Positions 46,527-58,387 of a stretch of 64,000 nucleotides of DNA are shown one piece after another. The stretch spans positions 868,001 to 932,000 of the forward strand of contig JAFEMH010000167.1 of assembly GCA_022495995.1 (NCBI GenBank). Direction: 5' to 3'. The translations under genes were made by a program, and so were the position numbers. The notes below the pieces were generated by a model. It made no database searches and had not been told where the DNA came from. It was given only the letters and a program-made list of their open reading frames with translations. Each line of letters starts with the position of its first letter. Positions within the stretch are counted from its first letter, which is position 1. Source of the stretch: Adenophora triphylla var. japonica. Lineage: Eukaryota > Streptophyta > Magnoliopsida > Asterales > Campanulaceae.

Positions 46527-48404
46527 TGTAAGTGCTCCATTTTGAGTTGTTAGTATTTTCGTTAGAAAATTAACGAAAGTTTTAACATTTCTAACATTTC
46601 TAACATGTCTAACATTCCTAACATTCCTAACAAAGTGAGGGTAGATTGGGGATTGCCATTTAAAGATAAACCATGGAAAAGAATCAAAAAAGCAAAAGAA
46701 ATGGTCAAAAACCTGAAATAGAAGTGGCTGGGACATTTTCTGGTTGCTTAATTTGAATTTTATTCTTCCTGTCCAAAGCCTGGAGCAGCATTTAATGAAC
46801 AGTGCGCGCCTACATTCAGATCCGCGCGGACATTGTTGATATTTCAGAGTGCCTATAAATTGAGGCCTTCAGTCACAGAAATAAAAAGGAACAACACATT
46901 TTGCAACTGCACCTTGGCGAAAAATAGGGAGAAAACAGTGGGAATTCACTTGAATTGCCACCATTTTCTCTTGAATCTTTCCCAAATCCCACTCACTCAA
47001 AATATTTTCAAATCAATCTCATACATACTCTCATACATACACTAACCCAAGCTCAAATCACCCCTTAGGAGGAGGATTAGAGAGAAAACATAGAGGACTT
47101 CATTGTTATCTACTTGTTTTCTCTTTGACCAACTCTAATCACAAACCCTAAACACTTTCAAGCCTTGAATCCATTCAAACACAAAACACAAAGAAGATAG
47201 GTATAACCTCCCTCTTCCTACCCTAAATCTCTTTCATCCATGCATGCATTTTCAAACTCCAAAATATAGTTTGTTCATCTTCTTGCCCTAGATCCAAGAG
47301 GATCACCATGGAAGTTCATCTCCATGGATGATCATCTACAAGGATCAACATTCTTTTCAAAGTGTCTTTACTTATTTGCAAACACATTTTCAAAACCCTA
47401 AAAATCATTTTCATACATCAAATCTTCATTTTCAAGGATAAAATTCCCCTTTCCAAGCAAATGAAATGCTTAAGTCCTAATGTACCCCAAGGATAGCTTG
47501 ATATAGTAGATCACCACTAAAATGTTTAGTGATCACTAATCAAATCTTAGTGAAATGGGGACAAGAATGGATGCCAAACCCCCTTTAAAATCATGTTTTT
47601 CTTCAAGAGGATATTGCTGTCCAGTAGCCTTTCTCTAAGACCTCTGTCCATGGTCTAATTTTTTGGACATACAGAAACTTGGAATTTGGTGTTGACTACA
47701 AAATACTTTTTGTATCCAACATCTATAGATTTCCAAACATATTTTTACTTTATTTTTTTCGTGAGTAAAACTCCCTTTTTCAAATTTTCTTTCAAAGGTC
47801 AGTTCATCAGTCTCTGGAAGTCCAGATTTCATATCTGATATTTCCAGAAGGTTTTGGTCCACCAAATCACCTCCAAATGGGAAAGTTATTTTAAATAATC
47901 CTTATTTAAGGTGTTTTAAACAACTTTCATTCTCGGACTTTCCCCAGATTCTGAGATTTTTAAGCCCTTAAACCCATTTTAAAATAAACTGTCCTCTGCC
48001 TTTTTCATTCTGGCAGAAATGTTTTTCAACTTCAAAAAATCTTTTGAGTCCCAAAACTCAACCCAAAAATCACAAAAAAAATTATGGGATTTGTTCAAAG
48101 TCTAATAAAGAGTTCCCAATTTTTACTTTTTAGTTTAAATTTATTTTGGCCAAAACACACACACACACACACAAATGGTTTTTAATGCTTGGAAGACTCG
48201 TTTTACGAGGCATTCCGGGTGAACACTAACGTTCTTCCCGGCGTGTAACGTGACCTCCGAACCCAAATCTCTAATCCCGGGCATTTTTCAAGGTTTTGGC
48301 CCTTAAAAAAAATGGCGTGGCGACTCCGTGTTTTTTCCGTTTGATTTTCAAAAGAAAAGAAAATACCAAGTATTTCGGGAAAAATGGAACTCAACATCGT
48401 TACA
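46527..48404 (+). repeat. E3 5' LTR (1878 bp)
   Basis: Starts TGTAAGTGCTCCATTTTG and ends ATCGTTACA. It aligns with the E6 LTRs at lower identity than these do with each other. TCCGCGCGGA is at 46821-46830, a TATA box at 46852-46860, a donor-like TAG|GTATAAC at 47201 and a (CA)n run near 48150. Confidence 0.88.
46821..46860 (+). promoter_or_regulatory. E3 LTR core promoter with TCCGCGCGGA palindrome
   Basis: Palindrome (46821-46830), then CCTATAAAT (46852-46860) 21 bp later, the same layout as E6. Confidence 0.65.
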
Positions 48405-48405
48405 G

Positions 48406-48423
48406 TGGCGACTCCGCTGGGGA
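48406..48423 (+). other. E3 primer-binding site, Ogre type
   Basis: TGGCGACTCCGCTGGGGA, two bases after the LTR. It is the undamaged form of the E6 site. Confidence 0.75.
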
Positions 48424-49790
48424 CAAATAAGCTTTATCTTAAAAAAAAAATGATATTTGGTATATTGGTGGAAACCATTAAACTTCCCGTTATCGCCTCC
48501 TAACACGAGTCGGGGATAAATTGTGGTTTAACAATCCCACGTACCGGTGTCATTGTTTTCAAAAAAAAAAAAAAAGTTTTTGAGGGTCAAGCTTCCGTCC
48601 CGGCATTTCAAATCATTTGTTGTGTGTATGTTGATTTTGCACATTTCGTGTTGTTTTTGGCCGCCTCGAAAAAGTCAAAATTTTGACTATCGGACCCGTC
48701 GCCTTGAATTATGTGCTTATGTGCCTATGTGTTATTTGCCTTCAAAAAAAAAATTTCAAAAAAAAAAATCAAAAAAAAAAATTAAAAAAAAAAATATATT
48801 TTCAAAAAAAAAAAGAAATTTTTCAAAAAAAAATCATGCATCATACTTTTTAAGAGACATGAAAAATTTCTATTTTACTCAGAAAAAGAAGATAGACTGC
48901 TTGCACACTGCTTACACTGCACACTACGTCCCTAACCCAGGGAAATCCCTGTCGCGACCCGTTTGGTCTTATTACGCCTCTCGGTGCAAGCACGGGACTA
49001 CCCAAACATCCCATGGAGCCTCGTGTCGACCATGCACTTGTCCGTGACACACTTTGTCCGAGACCCGGTTGGTTTTTAGTAAGTGCGTGTCATGCCACAT
49101 GTACGTGTATAGACCTTTCCTTTCAAGCCTTAGTCTGCATACCAAGTCAATATCTTTCGGGGACCCTAATCATTCGAAGTTCTGCCGGTTTTCCGTCACG
49201 GACTTTGACCAGATATTGACTAGCGCCTTGACTTTGACTCTGACTGGCACAAATTATACACTGACTCCCAGCATGACACTGAGTCATCAAGGATTAACGA
49301 TTATTCCATGCCTAATTACGGCCTAACTGACGACAAGTCAAGATCAATTGTGGACATTTATCAATCCAAATCATGCCAACTTTTTTGTCGAGCCCTTGGA
49401 CATGATCTTGACTTTGACGTCAACTTTGTCCGTAATTTACATCGAATGCTCGTTAAAACTCGATTACCCGCCAGACTTTTAGGATCGTTTTTCTTTCGGT
49501 CGGTGGGACCCGCTTGCCCTATAGGACCCTCGCCCGGGGCTGTCCACCCTGGGAGGTCAAAATACAGGTGGAATACGAGGGGCTTATAGACGCAGTGACG
49601 GGGCCCACTGATCCAGGATCCAGAGTAGTTTGCGAGAAAGAAGAGCAATCTTTTCCAACCGAGTAGGTTAATAAAACATGTTTTAAGTAAACAAGAACAA
49701 ATAACTACATGTTGCATGAGCCCAAAGCCCAAACACTTACCCTCTTTCAATCCCCAAATCTCTGAACCCTAGTGCCTTTTCCCCCCGCAG
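48424..49790 (+). other. E3 leader with putative splice acceptor
   Basis: Collinear with the E6 leader. A-rich tracts lie at about 48740-48830. It ends TTTTCCCCCCGCAG at 49790, directly before the conserved gag N-terminal coding region. Confidence 0.5.
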
Positions 49791-50980
49791 CTCCTCACAA
49801 AGGTTGGTTCCGGACACCGGGTCACCGTTTGATCAGTTGGGAAGAGTCAAGCGCATCATCAGCTTCGCCGTTTGTTCCGAATCCGGGTTTCAGAATGTCT
49901 GCATTAGCCGGTAATGATATGGACAATATCGCCCCGTCTTCCAAAATCCCTCAGACAGACCAACATTGGATCCTGTTGGTAGAACAGATGAGACTTCGAC
50001 ATGAGGCTCAAATTGATGACCTTCTGGGGGTTGTCGCAAGTCGTGGTTTGACTATCAGTCTCAATTCCGATGGCACTTTTACCGCAAAGAAGGAAGAAGG
50101 TTCTCCTCCCATTCTTAATCACCCTGGGTATATCAAGATGCCACTACAAGATTCCTATGTCTCCACCGCCGGGACTCCTGCCCGTTGACTTACAGGGCAA
50201 CTGGCCCCCAAACAGCAATTCAAAGGGCCACCATTCCAACAGCAGTCAGGGACGAAACAGTTCGGCATACCGTCAGTTGTCCCATCTCAGAGTGATACCG
50301 ATCCCGCAAATATCAGCATGGGTAATGAAGGTTGGGAAACAGTGGAGGAAATATGGTCAGCCATCAAAGCTCTTGAAGAATGCCAGAACAAACAGCAAGC
50401 CTGGATTGAAGAGGCCACACGCCATTTCGGGACATTAGCAATCTCCCAACTGACTGGGGCTCCCCTGAAGGACAAACATGTGCCTGTTCCCCCGGCTCTT
50501 AATACCTCTCATTACCCGGCAGAGTCCAACCATTCGCTTCCCGATGAGCCCAACAGCAGATCTCCCCGGACCAGTTCAACTCAAAGTCATTCCAGCACCG
50601 CTCAACCCGAGGTCCCAAATCCACCATCAGCCGTAGAACACATTTGGTGGGATATCTGATCGCCCGACCGCCTTGAAAGGGACTATCAGGACTGGATACA
50701 CGAGGACCGTCCTCCTAAGAAGAAGAAAATTTCCTCCCAGCAAAAATTGAAAGAGAGGTTCGAGGCCGGTGATACCAGTGTGGGTACGCTCGGGGAACCA
50801 TCTGGGGGATTTGAATACTATGTACTCTACTCCAGCCAGTCTTCCCCAAGGCAAACAGGGGTAGAAAAGCCGAAAGGTCTTGCCATCGATAGAATTGAGA
50901 CCTTTGGACATCAGGATACGTAGATGCAGGTAATTCTACGCAATCGAAGTCTAACCCCCCCGGGGTCAGCCAAGATTCAG
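49791..50980 (+). pseudogene. gag: E3 gag, core and zinc knuckle missing
   Basis: The N-terminal part (APHKGWFRTPGHRLISWEES, then MSALAGND) matches E6. A middle part (50318-50659) and a Lys-rich part (to about 50930) follow through frame changes near 50190 and 50320, with a stop at 50657. I see neither the gag core with DGS-x-CPKTH nor the CX2HX4HX4C knuckle that E6 has. About 320 bp stand where E6 has over 1 kb. A deletion of the core is the simplest reading. Confidence 0.7.
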
Positions 50981-50981
50981 T

Positions 50982-53900
50982 TTGTCCAGCTCCCGAGTGC
51001 ATACCGACAAAGAAAGACCAACACCAGTTTGGCGCTCGCACTCAATCAACATGCTGACTGGGGATGGCAACCGCCACAAACGGCCTCAATATAACCCAGG
51101 GGCTTCAGCAAAGGTACTACCTCGCAAGAAAAAGGCACGAAGTGACTGGCTTGATGACTCTCTTTCTCCAGACAAAGAACAAATCTATGATCCCCGCCTA
51201 TATGGTAGCATGATCACCTTCTGCGACGAAGATTTGCCAAGAGATGTCTCCAAACACAATGAAGCCTTGTACATCACTATTCGGCTCAACACAGTATCAC
51301 TCCCTGGGGTATTGGTGGACAATGGATCGGCCTTTAACGTCCTTCCCCTCAGCATGATGAGGGCCCTACGCATCAATGAAAGGCACATGATCCCATCTAC
51401 AAGGTCAATCAAGGCCTACGATGGCACGTCTCATCCCATCATGGGGACGGTGGTTCTGGAACTCTGGTACGAAACCCAAATGGTGCCAGCAAAATTCCAT
51501 GTAATGGACATCCCATCCGAATTCACAGCTCTGTTAGGGCGCCCTTGGTTACACCACATGAAAGCCATAGCTTCCACTCTCCATCAATGTGTCAAGTTCA
51601 TTAACCGGCAGGGGGACCTTGAAGTCATTAGGGGTGACAGTTTCCTTATGGGGAACGAAGCCGAGACCGTCGCCAAGCATGCACGTAGCCAGACACCGGG
51701 GCTACCTCCTCCGAATCGACCAAGGGACTATCGGGGCAAGTCTCATCAGAATCCCCCAGAATTCGGTGATGCCAACTATGTCAACGAACTCAAGCGAACA
51801 GACCCTGAAGCAGTTCGATTTATCAAGTTCAATTGCTATTTCCAACATTTGGAGGCAGAATGGAAAGGAACACTAAATACCGCCAAGATACGAGCACACA
51901 AACCTCCAGTCTCCAATCAGAGATTTGTCAGCATTCTTCAAACCCGTTCTCTGGCCTCGCCAAGCGAAGAGATTTTCATGATAAAAGTCGACAAGTACCG
52001 GCAAACTCGACTCTAATGTATGAACATCGTATGGGACGTCCTCCTCGAAGAACTACCCGCTAAGCCTTTCCGCTCGAGCATGGGACATGAGATTTTTCCA
52101 GCAGCGCACCAAGACGCAATACGTCCTTACATCTGGATTGAGCGGTCAGATTGTGACGAGTTAGAATTCCCCAGAATTGAGGATGCGGCAGATCCGCAAG
52201 AAGATCCCTACATTCATATGCTTGGTTTTCAGGAAAAGATGATAGCAATGATTGAGGAAGAAGAACAGAAACAAGATAACCCCCGAGTCATGAGGCCACT
52301 GACAGCGATGCCATTATGGAATTGGGAAACTCTCTCAGGCCCATCCGCGACCAAAGAAGAAATGATCACCAAGCTTGGATTGGTCCCCCGTCCCTTTGTG
52401 TCAACCTTTGTAAAGTCCTCCGAGTCTCTCATTGTTGAGTTTGAGTCTCTCGAGTCGTCCGATGGCCTCACGCCTGAAGACTACGAAATTGTAGCCAATG
52501 CTATATTCCCTTTTATTCTCAATGAAATGACGAACCTTTCTGAGTATCCCTTGATTGCCACTTTAACTAATGATAAATTAACTAATGACTTAAAAATAGT
52601 TAATGATGATTCACTAGATAAAGAAGCAGACATATTAAATGAACAATATATCAAAGAAATCTTTAAGCAGGTTGTTCGGAAAGAGGAAAATCGAGCCCAA
52701 GCTGCCGAAGAGATTTTGAAAAGTGTGAATCTGGGAACTGCGGAAGAGCCGAAAGAGACGCAGATTGGTAGTTTTTTCGAAGGGACTGAAAGGGATGCCC
52801 TAATTGAGCTGCTAAAAGAATACGTGGATGTGTTTGCATGGTCCTATAAAGATATGCCAGGCCTCGATCCTTCCATAGTTGAGCACCGAATACCGCTCGA
52901 CCCAGAAGTCAAGCCAGTGAAGCAGAAGCTAAGAAGAATTAAGCCCGAATGGTCCCTACAAGTGAAAGAGGAGATAGAAAAGATGCTCAGGGCAGGGTTC
53001 ATCAGGGTCATTGAATATCCTACATGGCTTTCCAACATAGTAACGGTGACCAAGGCCAACGGAAAGATCCGGTGCTGCGTAGATTTCAGAGACTTGAAAA
53101 AGCCAGTCCAAAAGATGATTTCCCCCTGCCAAACATCGACATTCTGGTAGATTCCACGGCCAACCATGAAGTTAAATCCTTCGTCGACGGCTTTGCCGGT
53201 TACAACCAAATCAAAATGGTAGAAGAAGATCAAGCCAAGACAGCCTTCACAACCCCTTGGGGTACGTACTGCTACACGGTCATGCCGTTCGGACTAAAGA
53301 ATGCTGGGGCTACGTACCGGAAGGGCGGCTACGGCTTTGTTCCATGACATGATCCACAAAGAAATTGAGGTCTATGTGGATGACATGATAATACACTCCA
53401 GAGGATCAGATGGCCAGCACTTTGTTGATTTGAGAAAATTCTTCGGCTGCCTCCGAGACCACAACATGAGACTGAATCCAGCCAAATGCACCTTCGGTGT
53501 AAGACGAGGCAAGGTGCTAGGATATATGGTGACAGAGCGGGGAATTGAAGTAGACCCTCAGAAAATCAAGGCGATAGTTGAAATGAAGCCACCCCGGACA
53601 CTGACAGAAGTGAAATCCTTCATGGGAAGACTGCAATACATAAGTCACTTTGTAAATCAGCTGACCTCTATCTGCGAGCCGATCTTCAAGCTGATGAAGA
53701 AAAATGCCTACACAGAATGGGCTCCAGAATGCCAGCTCGCTTTTGAACATATCAAGGCGTACCTCGTGAATCCCCCGATTCTTTGCCCACCACATCAGCA
53801 AAAGCCACTATTGCTATATCTAACTGTCACGGATACAACAATTGGGGCTATGCTAGCTCAAGAGAAGAAAGATTCTAAGGTCAAAAATGCCATCTATTTC

Positions 53901-56006
53901 GTGAGCAGAAAGCTTCAAGGGAGCGAACTCAATTACTCTGCTTGTGAAAAGACTTGCGCAGGCCTGGTCTGGGTAGTGGGAAAGTTGAAACACTACATGC
54001 AGTCTCACCCGATACATCTCGTCTCAAAGATAGACCCCATCAAATATCTGTTCGACAAGCCTTCCATATCCATGAGGTTGGAAAATGGTCGTTCTTTTTG
54101 GATGAATACGACATCACTTATGTTTCGAGGAAATCCGTAAAAGGGCGTATAATGGCAGAACATTTGGCCGATTTCCCAAGTGATGAGTCCCGAGGACCTG
54201 AACCTCAATTTCCCGATGATGGAATCTTTGCTCTAGAAGGAGAAAATTGCTGGCAACTCTTCTTCGACGGGGCATCAAACAAAAGGGGGAATGGAATAGG
54301 AATGCTTCTGGTCGATCCTACTGACGAACACACCCCCATAGCAGTAAGATTGAACTTTGAGGTCACCAACAACGCTGCTGAATACGAGGCTTGCATAGCC
54401 GGGTTAGAAGCCGCCCTTTAAAGAAATATCAAAGAATTAGAAGTATACGGTGATTCTGCCCTTATCATCAACCAGGTCTCTAACAAATGGAAGACCGTGG
54501 ATCCGGGTCTGCAGAAATATCACACTTACATGGAAGAGCTGGTAACTCAATTTAAGGAAATCAGCTTTCATTACTTGCCCAGAGATCGCAATGATTCGCG
54601 GATGCTGCGCAACACTAGCCTCTCTCGTTGAGATACCCGAAGGGAAGTCCGTCAAACCATTCAGAGTCGGGAGGAGAGAAAACCCCGCTTATTGCTTTGA
54701 AATAGAAGCGGAGGCCGAACCGGTCAATGATCCCTGGTACACTCAGATCTATCAGTACCTGAAGAATGGCGAAGCCTCCTTCAAAAATGAAGATGGGGAA
54801 TATAAAGAGGGAATCAAAGCAAAAAGCCTCTCAGCCCTGAAGCGACTCGCCTCCCATTATGTTCTCTTGGGAAATATGCTGTACAAGAAGCGTTATCAAG
54901 GCCCCCTCCTGCGATGTATCGGCAAACAAGAGGCTACCGGACTCATGAAAGAAGTACATGGTGGTACCTGCGGCCCCCATATGAATGCTCGGGCTCTAAT
55001 GCAAATCATACTAAGAATGGGATACATTTGGATCTCCATGGAAACCGACTGCATCCAGTTCGTCAGAAGCTGCAACAAATGCCAGCGGTACTCAAATCTT
55101 AATCATTTGCCTCCTCATGAGTTATACTGCATGACGACCCCTTGGCCTTTCGTCACTTGGGGAATTGATGTCATAGGCAAAATCACACCACCAGGCAGCA
55201 ACGGCCACGAATTCGTCCTGGTAGCTGTGGACTATTTCACCAAATGGGTTGAAGCCAAGTCCTATAAAATCCTCAACTCAAGGAAAGTAGCCCTCTTCAT
55301 CAAAGAAAACATCATATGTAGATACGGGTTACCAGCCAAAATCATCTCATATAATGGATCCCACTTTCAAGGGGAATGCGACAAGCTGCTGGCAGAATTC
55401 AGAATAACCCGTCACAAGTCATCTCCCTATAGGCCCCAAACCAACGGAGCCGTCGAAGCAGCAAACAAGACGCTGGAAAACATCATCCGAAAAATGGCTG
55501 TCCGAGGCAGAGATTGGCCCGAGAAGCTACACCTGGCACTCTGGGGCTACAGAACATCAGTCAGAACCGCAACGGGGGAGACACCGTTTGCCCTCACCTA
55601 CGGGATGGAAGCCGTGCTCCCAATCGAGCTAGAAATCCCCTCACTCCGTGTGCTGTTAGAAAGCCAGATCAACGAGGTCGAATGGCTCCAAAGTCGCCAT
55701 GATGAATTGGCCCTGCTAGATGAGCGATGATTGAAAGCAATGGAACATATCCGAGCTTACCAAGGGAGAATGGCCAGAGCCTTCGACAAGAAAGTGAAGC
55801 ATCGCGAGATTAGGGAAGGTGATCTCGTTTTGAAAGAGAAGCCCCCAGTCCGTATCAACCCGCTTGGTAAATGGGAGCCTGTCTGGGTCGGGCCATACGT
55901 CGTCCAGAAGATCTTCTCCGGAGGAGCCATGCAACTCGCAGACCTCGACGGAAATCCTTTTATACACCCAGTGAATGGTGACAAGCTGTGCAAATACTAC
56001 GCGTAA
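50982..56006 (+). pseudogene. pol: E3 protease and pol (RT, RNase H, integrase), broken
   Basis: The protease frame runs to 52016 with DNGS at 51318-51329 and LGRPWLH further on, the Ogre form of the active site. A long spacer (52020-52790) precedes RT. RT keeps FVDGFAGYNQ and YVDD (53373-53384), with frame changes near 53100 and 53315. A further frame change near 54085 lies before RNase H, which has FFDGASN and GDSALIINQV and a stop at 54419. Integrase (54600-56006) keeps the finger and WGIDVIGK, but the second catalytic position reads Tyr (SYN, codon 55350-55352) where Asp is expected. A TGA at 55728 cuts off the C-terminal region, which ends KYYA at 56006. The copy cannot integrate by itself. 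Confidence 0.92.
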
Positions 56007-56195
56007 AACACTGAGTCAAAAAAAAAGAAACAAAAGAAAAAAAAGTGCTAAAAGAGTAATACCCAATTAGGTTGAAAACCCGAAAAGGGCGGCCTAGGTA
56101 AAAAACAGGGTTGCACAAAAAAAAAAAACAAAAAAAAAAAAAAAAACAAAAAACAAAAAACAAAAAAAAAAAAAAACAAAAAAAAAAACCAGGTC
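56007..56195 (+). repeat. A-rich tract with C interruptions after E3 pol
   Basis: Runs of 6-15 A separated by single C (about 56110-56190). Low complexity; no gene. Confidence 0.85.
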
Positions 56196-56243
56196 GAACT
56201 ACGGAGACCTGAGCCCTTTTGTCCGAAGGGAACGTAGGCAGCC
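56196..56243 (+). other. Post-pol conserved block of E3
   Basis: GAACTACGGAGACCTGAG to GAACGTAGGCAGCC, matching 21313-21360 in E6. Confidence 0.65.
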
Positions 56244-56473
56244 GGAAACGGTTCGGTCTAAAACACAAATAAAAGTCATACTCTGACATCAATACACTGA
56301 TCAGACCATGAAAGCGTCTCGAAAAACTCTAAAGCAATTCACATATTCATTACAGTTAAAAGCTTTTTGATGAGTCTAAGCTCGGTTCATTCCTACAACT
56401 GACAACCTGCTAAATACATAATCAAACTAATGTGTCTGCTACGGCAAGAAAGGGATACTCAGAAACCTCGAGG
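56244..56473. other. Spacer before E3 minus-strand genes
   Basis: No gene recognised; probably the 3' untranslated part of the minus-strand gene. Confidence 0.5.
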
Positions 56474-57972
56474 TCACTCTAAGCCGCTCGTGCTAGCATC
56501 CCCCCTCTTCTTCCCTCTTCGGGTCTTCTTCTTCTGAACAGGAAAAATGTCGGTCTTCCTCCTACCAAGCTCCGGTGTAGGGACAGGATCTATCAAACCA
56601 GCCTCTGTCAGGGCCTTAGTAGCCCTAGCATCATCTCTCATCTCCTGTAGCTGAGCTGGTAGCATAGGAGTCCTCCTCTCCTGTCTCTTGACATAAGCCT
56701 CATAGTCGGTCACAGTATCTCCGCTCCTGTCGTGAGGGTTGGCCCTCGCCTCGGCCCTCCTCCTCTCCGAAACTGTCAGGTCCTCCGCACCCACAATGGC
56801 CTCACGCCGTCTCAAAATAGCCATCTGAGTCTCCCTAATGCCTCTCGTACCAATCCGGGTACCAAGTGGTCGAAAAACGAGGTCTCGGGCCTTTGAGGAT
56901 AACCCGAGGAGGAAAAACGTCATACCTCCATACTCGGGAAAGGAATGGAAACACCGAAGGATCATCCATAGAAGCGTAAGCCACCGCCCTAGTGGCTATA
57001 TCATCAAAGTCCTCCAAAGGAACTGCTCCAAGCCGAACTGTCTCAGAACCAAAGCCGGAATGTAAAAGGCTGGGTGAGAAAGCCCGGAAGCATAACCACG
57101 GGAGATCCATCCTGAAGTACTCTCCGAGTCTCCACTCGCCAATGAGGCACCGACCATCTGATATCTTCAGTCTGGCGACCAGCCATCCATCGCTCCCACG
57201 AGCCCTGATCATCAAAATCCACCAAAACCCCTCTCCTGGCAAATGTCCAAGGCTTGATCATGTCAGAAGTTTCCCGAAGAACCCCCAGGCGCTCCATCAG
57301 CCACAAAGTCAAGAGAAACGGGCTGCCCCCGTGCATATACCGTCTCCCGGTAGCCAGCCTGTCGAGAGCATGAAAAGTCTCTCCCAAGATCAAGGGTACA
57401 ACATCTCTGCCCAAGCGACAGTGAACAACTACATCTAACAGAGCCCGATGACAAATCCCAAAGGAATAAACCATGAACAAGGTACCAAACATGCAAAGTG
57501 CAAAGGCATCCCAATAGGCATCATCCACCAAGCCTAAGCCCCTAAATCTATCAGGAAGACCAGAAATGTCAAAATGATCGGGACTACGAATCATACCTTG
57601 CGCTTCCTCCGGAGAAAGGTGAAGGAGGTTACACAACCTATCAACAAAAGAAGCCCCTCCGGGCAAAGGAATCCCAATCTCTTCCACCTCGGGACCGCCA
57701 AGCAAAGCCCGGAATTCTTCAACGGTCGGAACAACTTCATTGTAAGAAAGGCAAAAGACATGCCTTCTAGTGTCCCAAAATGAAGAAGAAGCTCTCAAGA
57801 GGTCATAGTCCGGAACCAACTCTTTGAGAGACCACAAGCACTTTACCTTGTACCTCTCTTCGAAAAATGACCTCCTCTCGTGCATAATCTCCCTACACCA
57901 CTCCTTGAACTTCTCAAAGAACAACATTTGCTCTTCTTTGGACAATTTTGGAGAATTTTTGGGATTTTCCAT
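56474..57972 (-). pseudogene. E3 antisense gene 2, DUF7745-like
   Basis: It starts at ATG 57972 (MENPKNSPKLSKEEQ). The frame to about 57065 contains VPTVEEFRALLGGPE, then FALCMFGTLF, a Leu-rich stretch and LGETFHALDRLATGRR, and a hydrophobic LLTLWLMERLGV. These blocks in this order resemble DUF7745, a plant domain common on Ogre-like elements. The chain continues through frame changes near 57060 and 56860 to a charged C-terminal tail (RRREAIVGAEDL..., Lys/Arg-rich end) with a stop at 56474. The usual length for the family is several hundred residues, in keeping with about 500 here. The function is unknown. The domain name is from memory of its motif pattern and would need a profile search. 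Confidence 0.6.
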
Positions 57973-58099
57973 GGTTTTTCTCTTCTCTCCCGAAAATTCC
58001 AGTGAGTTTGAACTGGAGAAGATGAAGTTTTAATGGCATTTATGGTCCAAACCAGATCCAACCACCGAAATAAATGAACCATGCCAGATGTCGAACCCA

Positions 58100-58109
58100 T
58101 CCGCGCGGA
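58100..58109 (-). promoter_or_regulatory. TCCGCGCGGA palindrome upstream of E3 antisense gene 2
   Basis: The palindrome lies 128 bp upstream of the ATG at 57972. AT-rich TATA-like stretches (CATAAATGCC, TTAAAAC) follow within 75 bp in the minus direction. It is identical to the LTR palindromes of E3 and E6. Confidence 0.55.
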
Positions 58110-58387
58110 TATCCTTGTCACCACCAAAAAAAAAATTTTCTTCCCAACTGCTCGAAACCTGTGCAAAAACCTGCCCAAACAGTCACACCCTTGCCAAAAA
58201 ACCCGGGCTCATGCAACTTCGCATTCATACAGCATTGCATTCATGATAAAAAACAAAATAATAATAAACAATAAGATCCTAAATCATTACATTCCAAAAA
58301 AAAGAGTGTGCATAAAAAAAAAAAAACTGTATCTGCCAAAAAAAAATAATAATAGGTACAATCTCAGAAATCGGTCTCAGAAGATCG

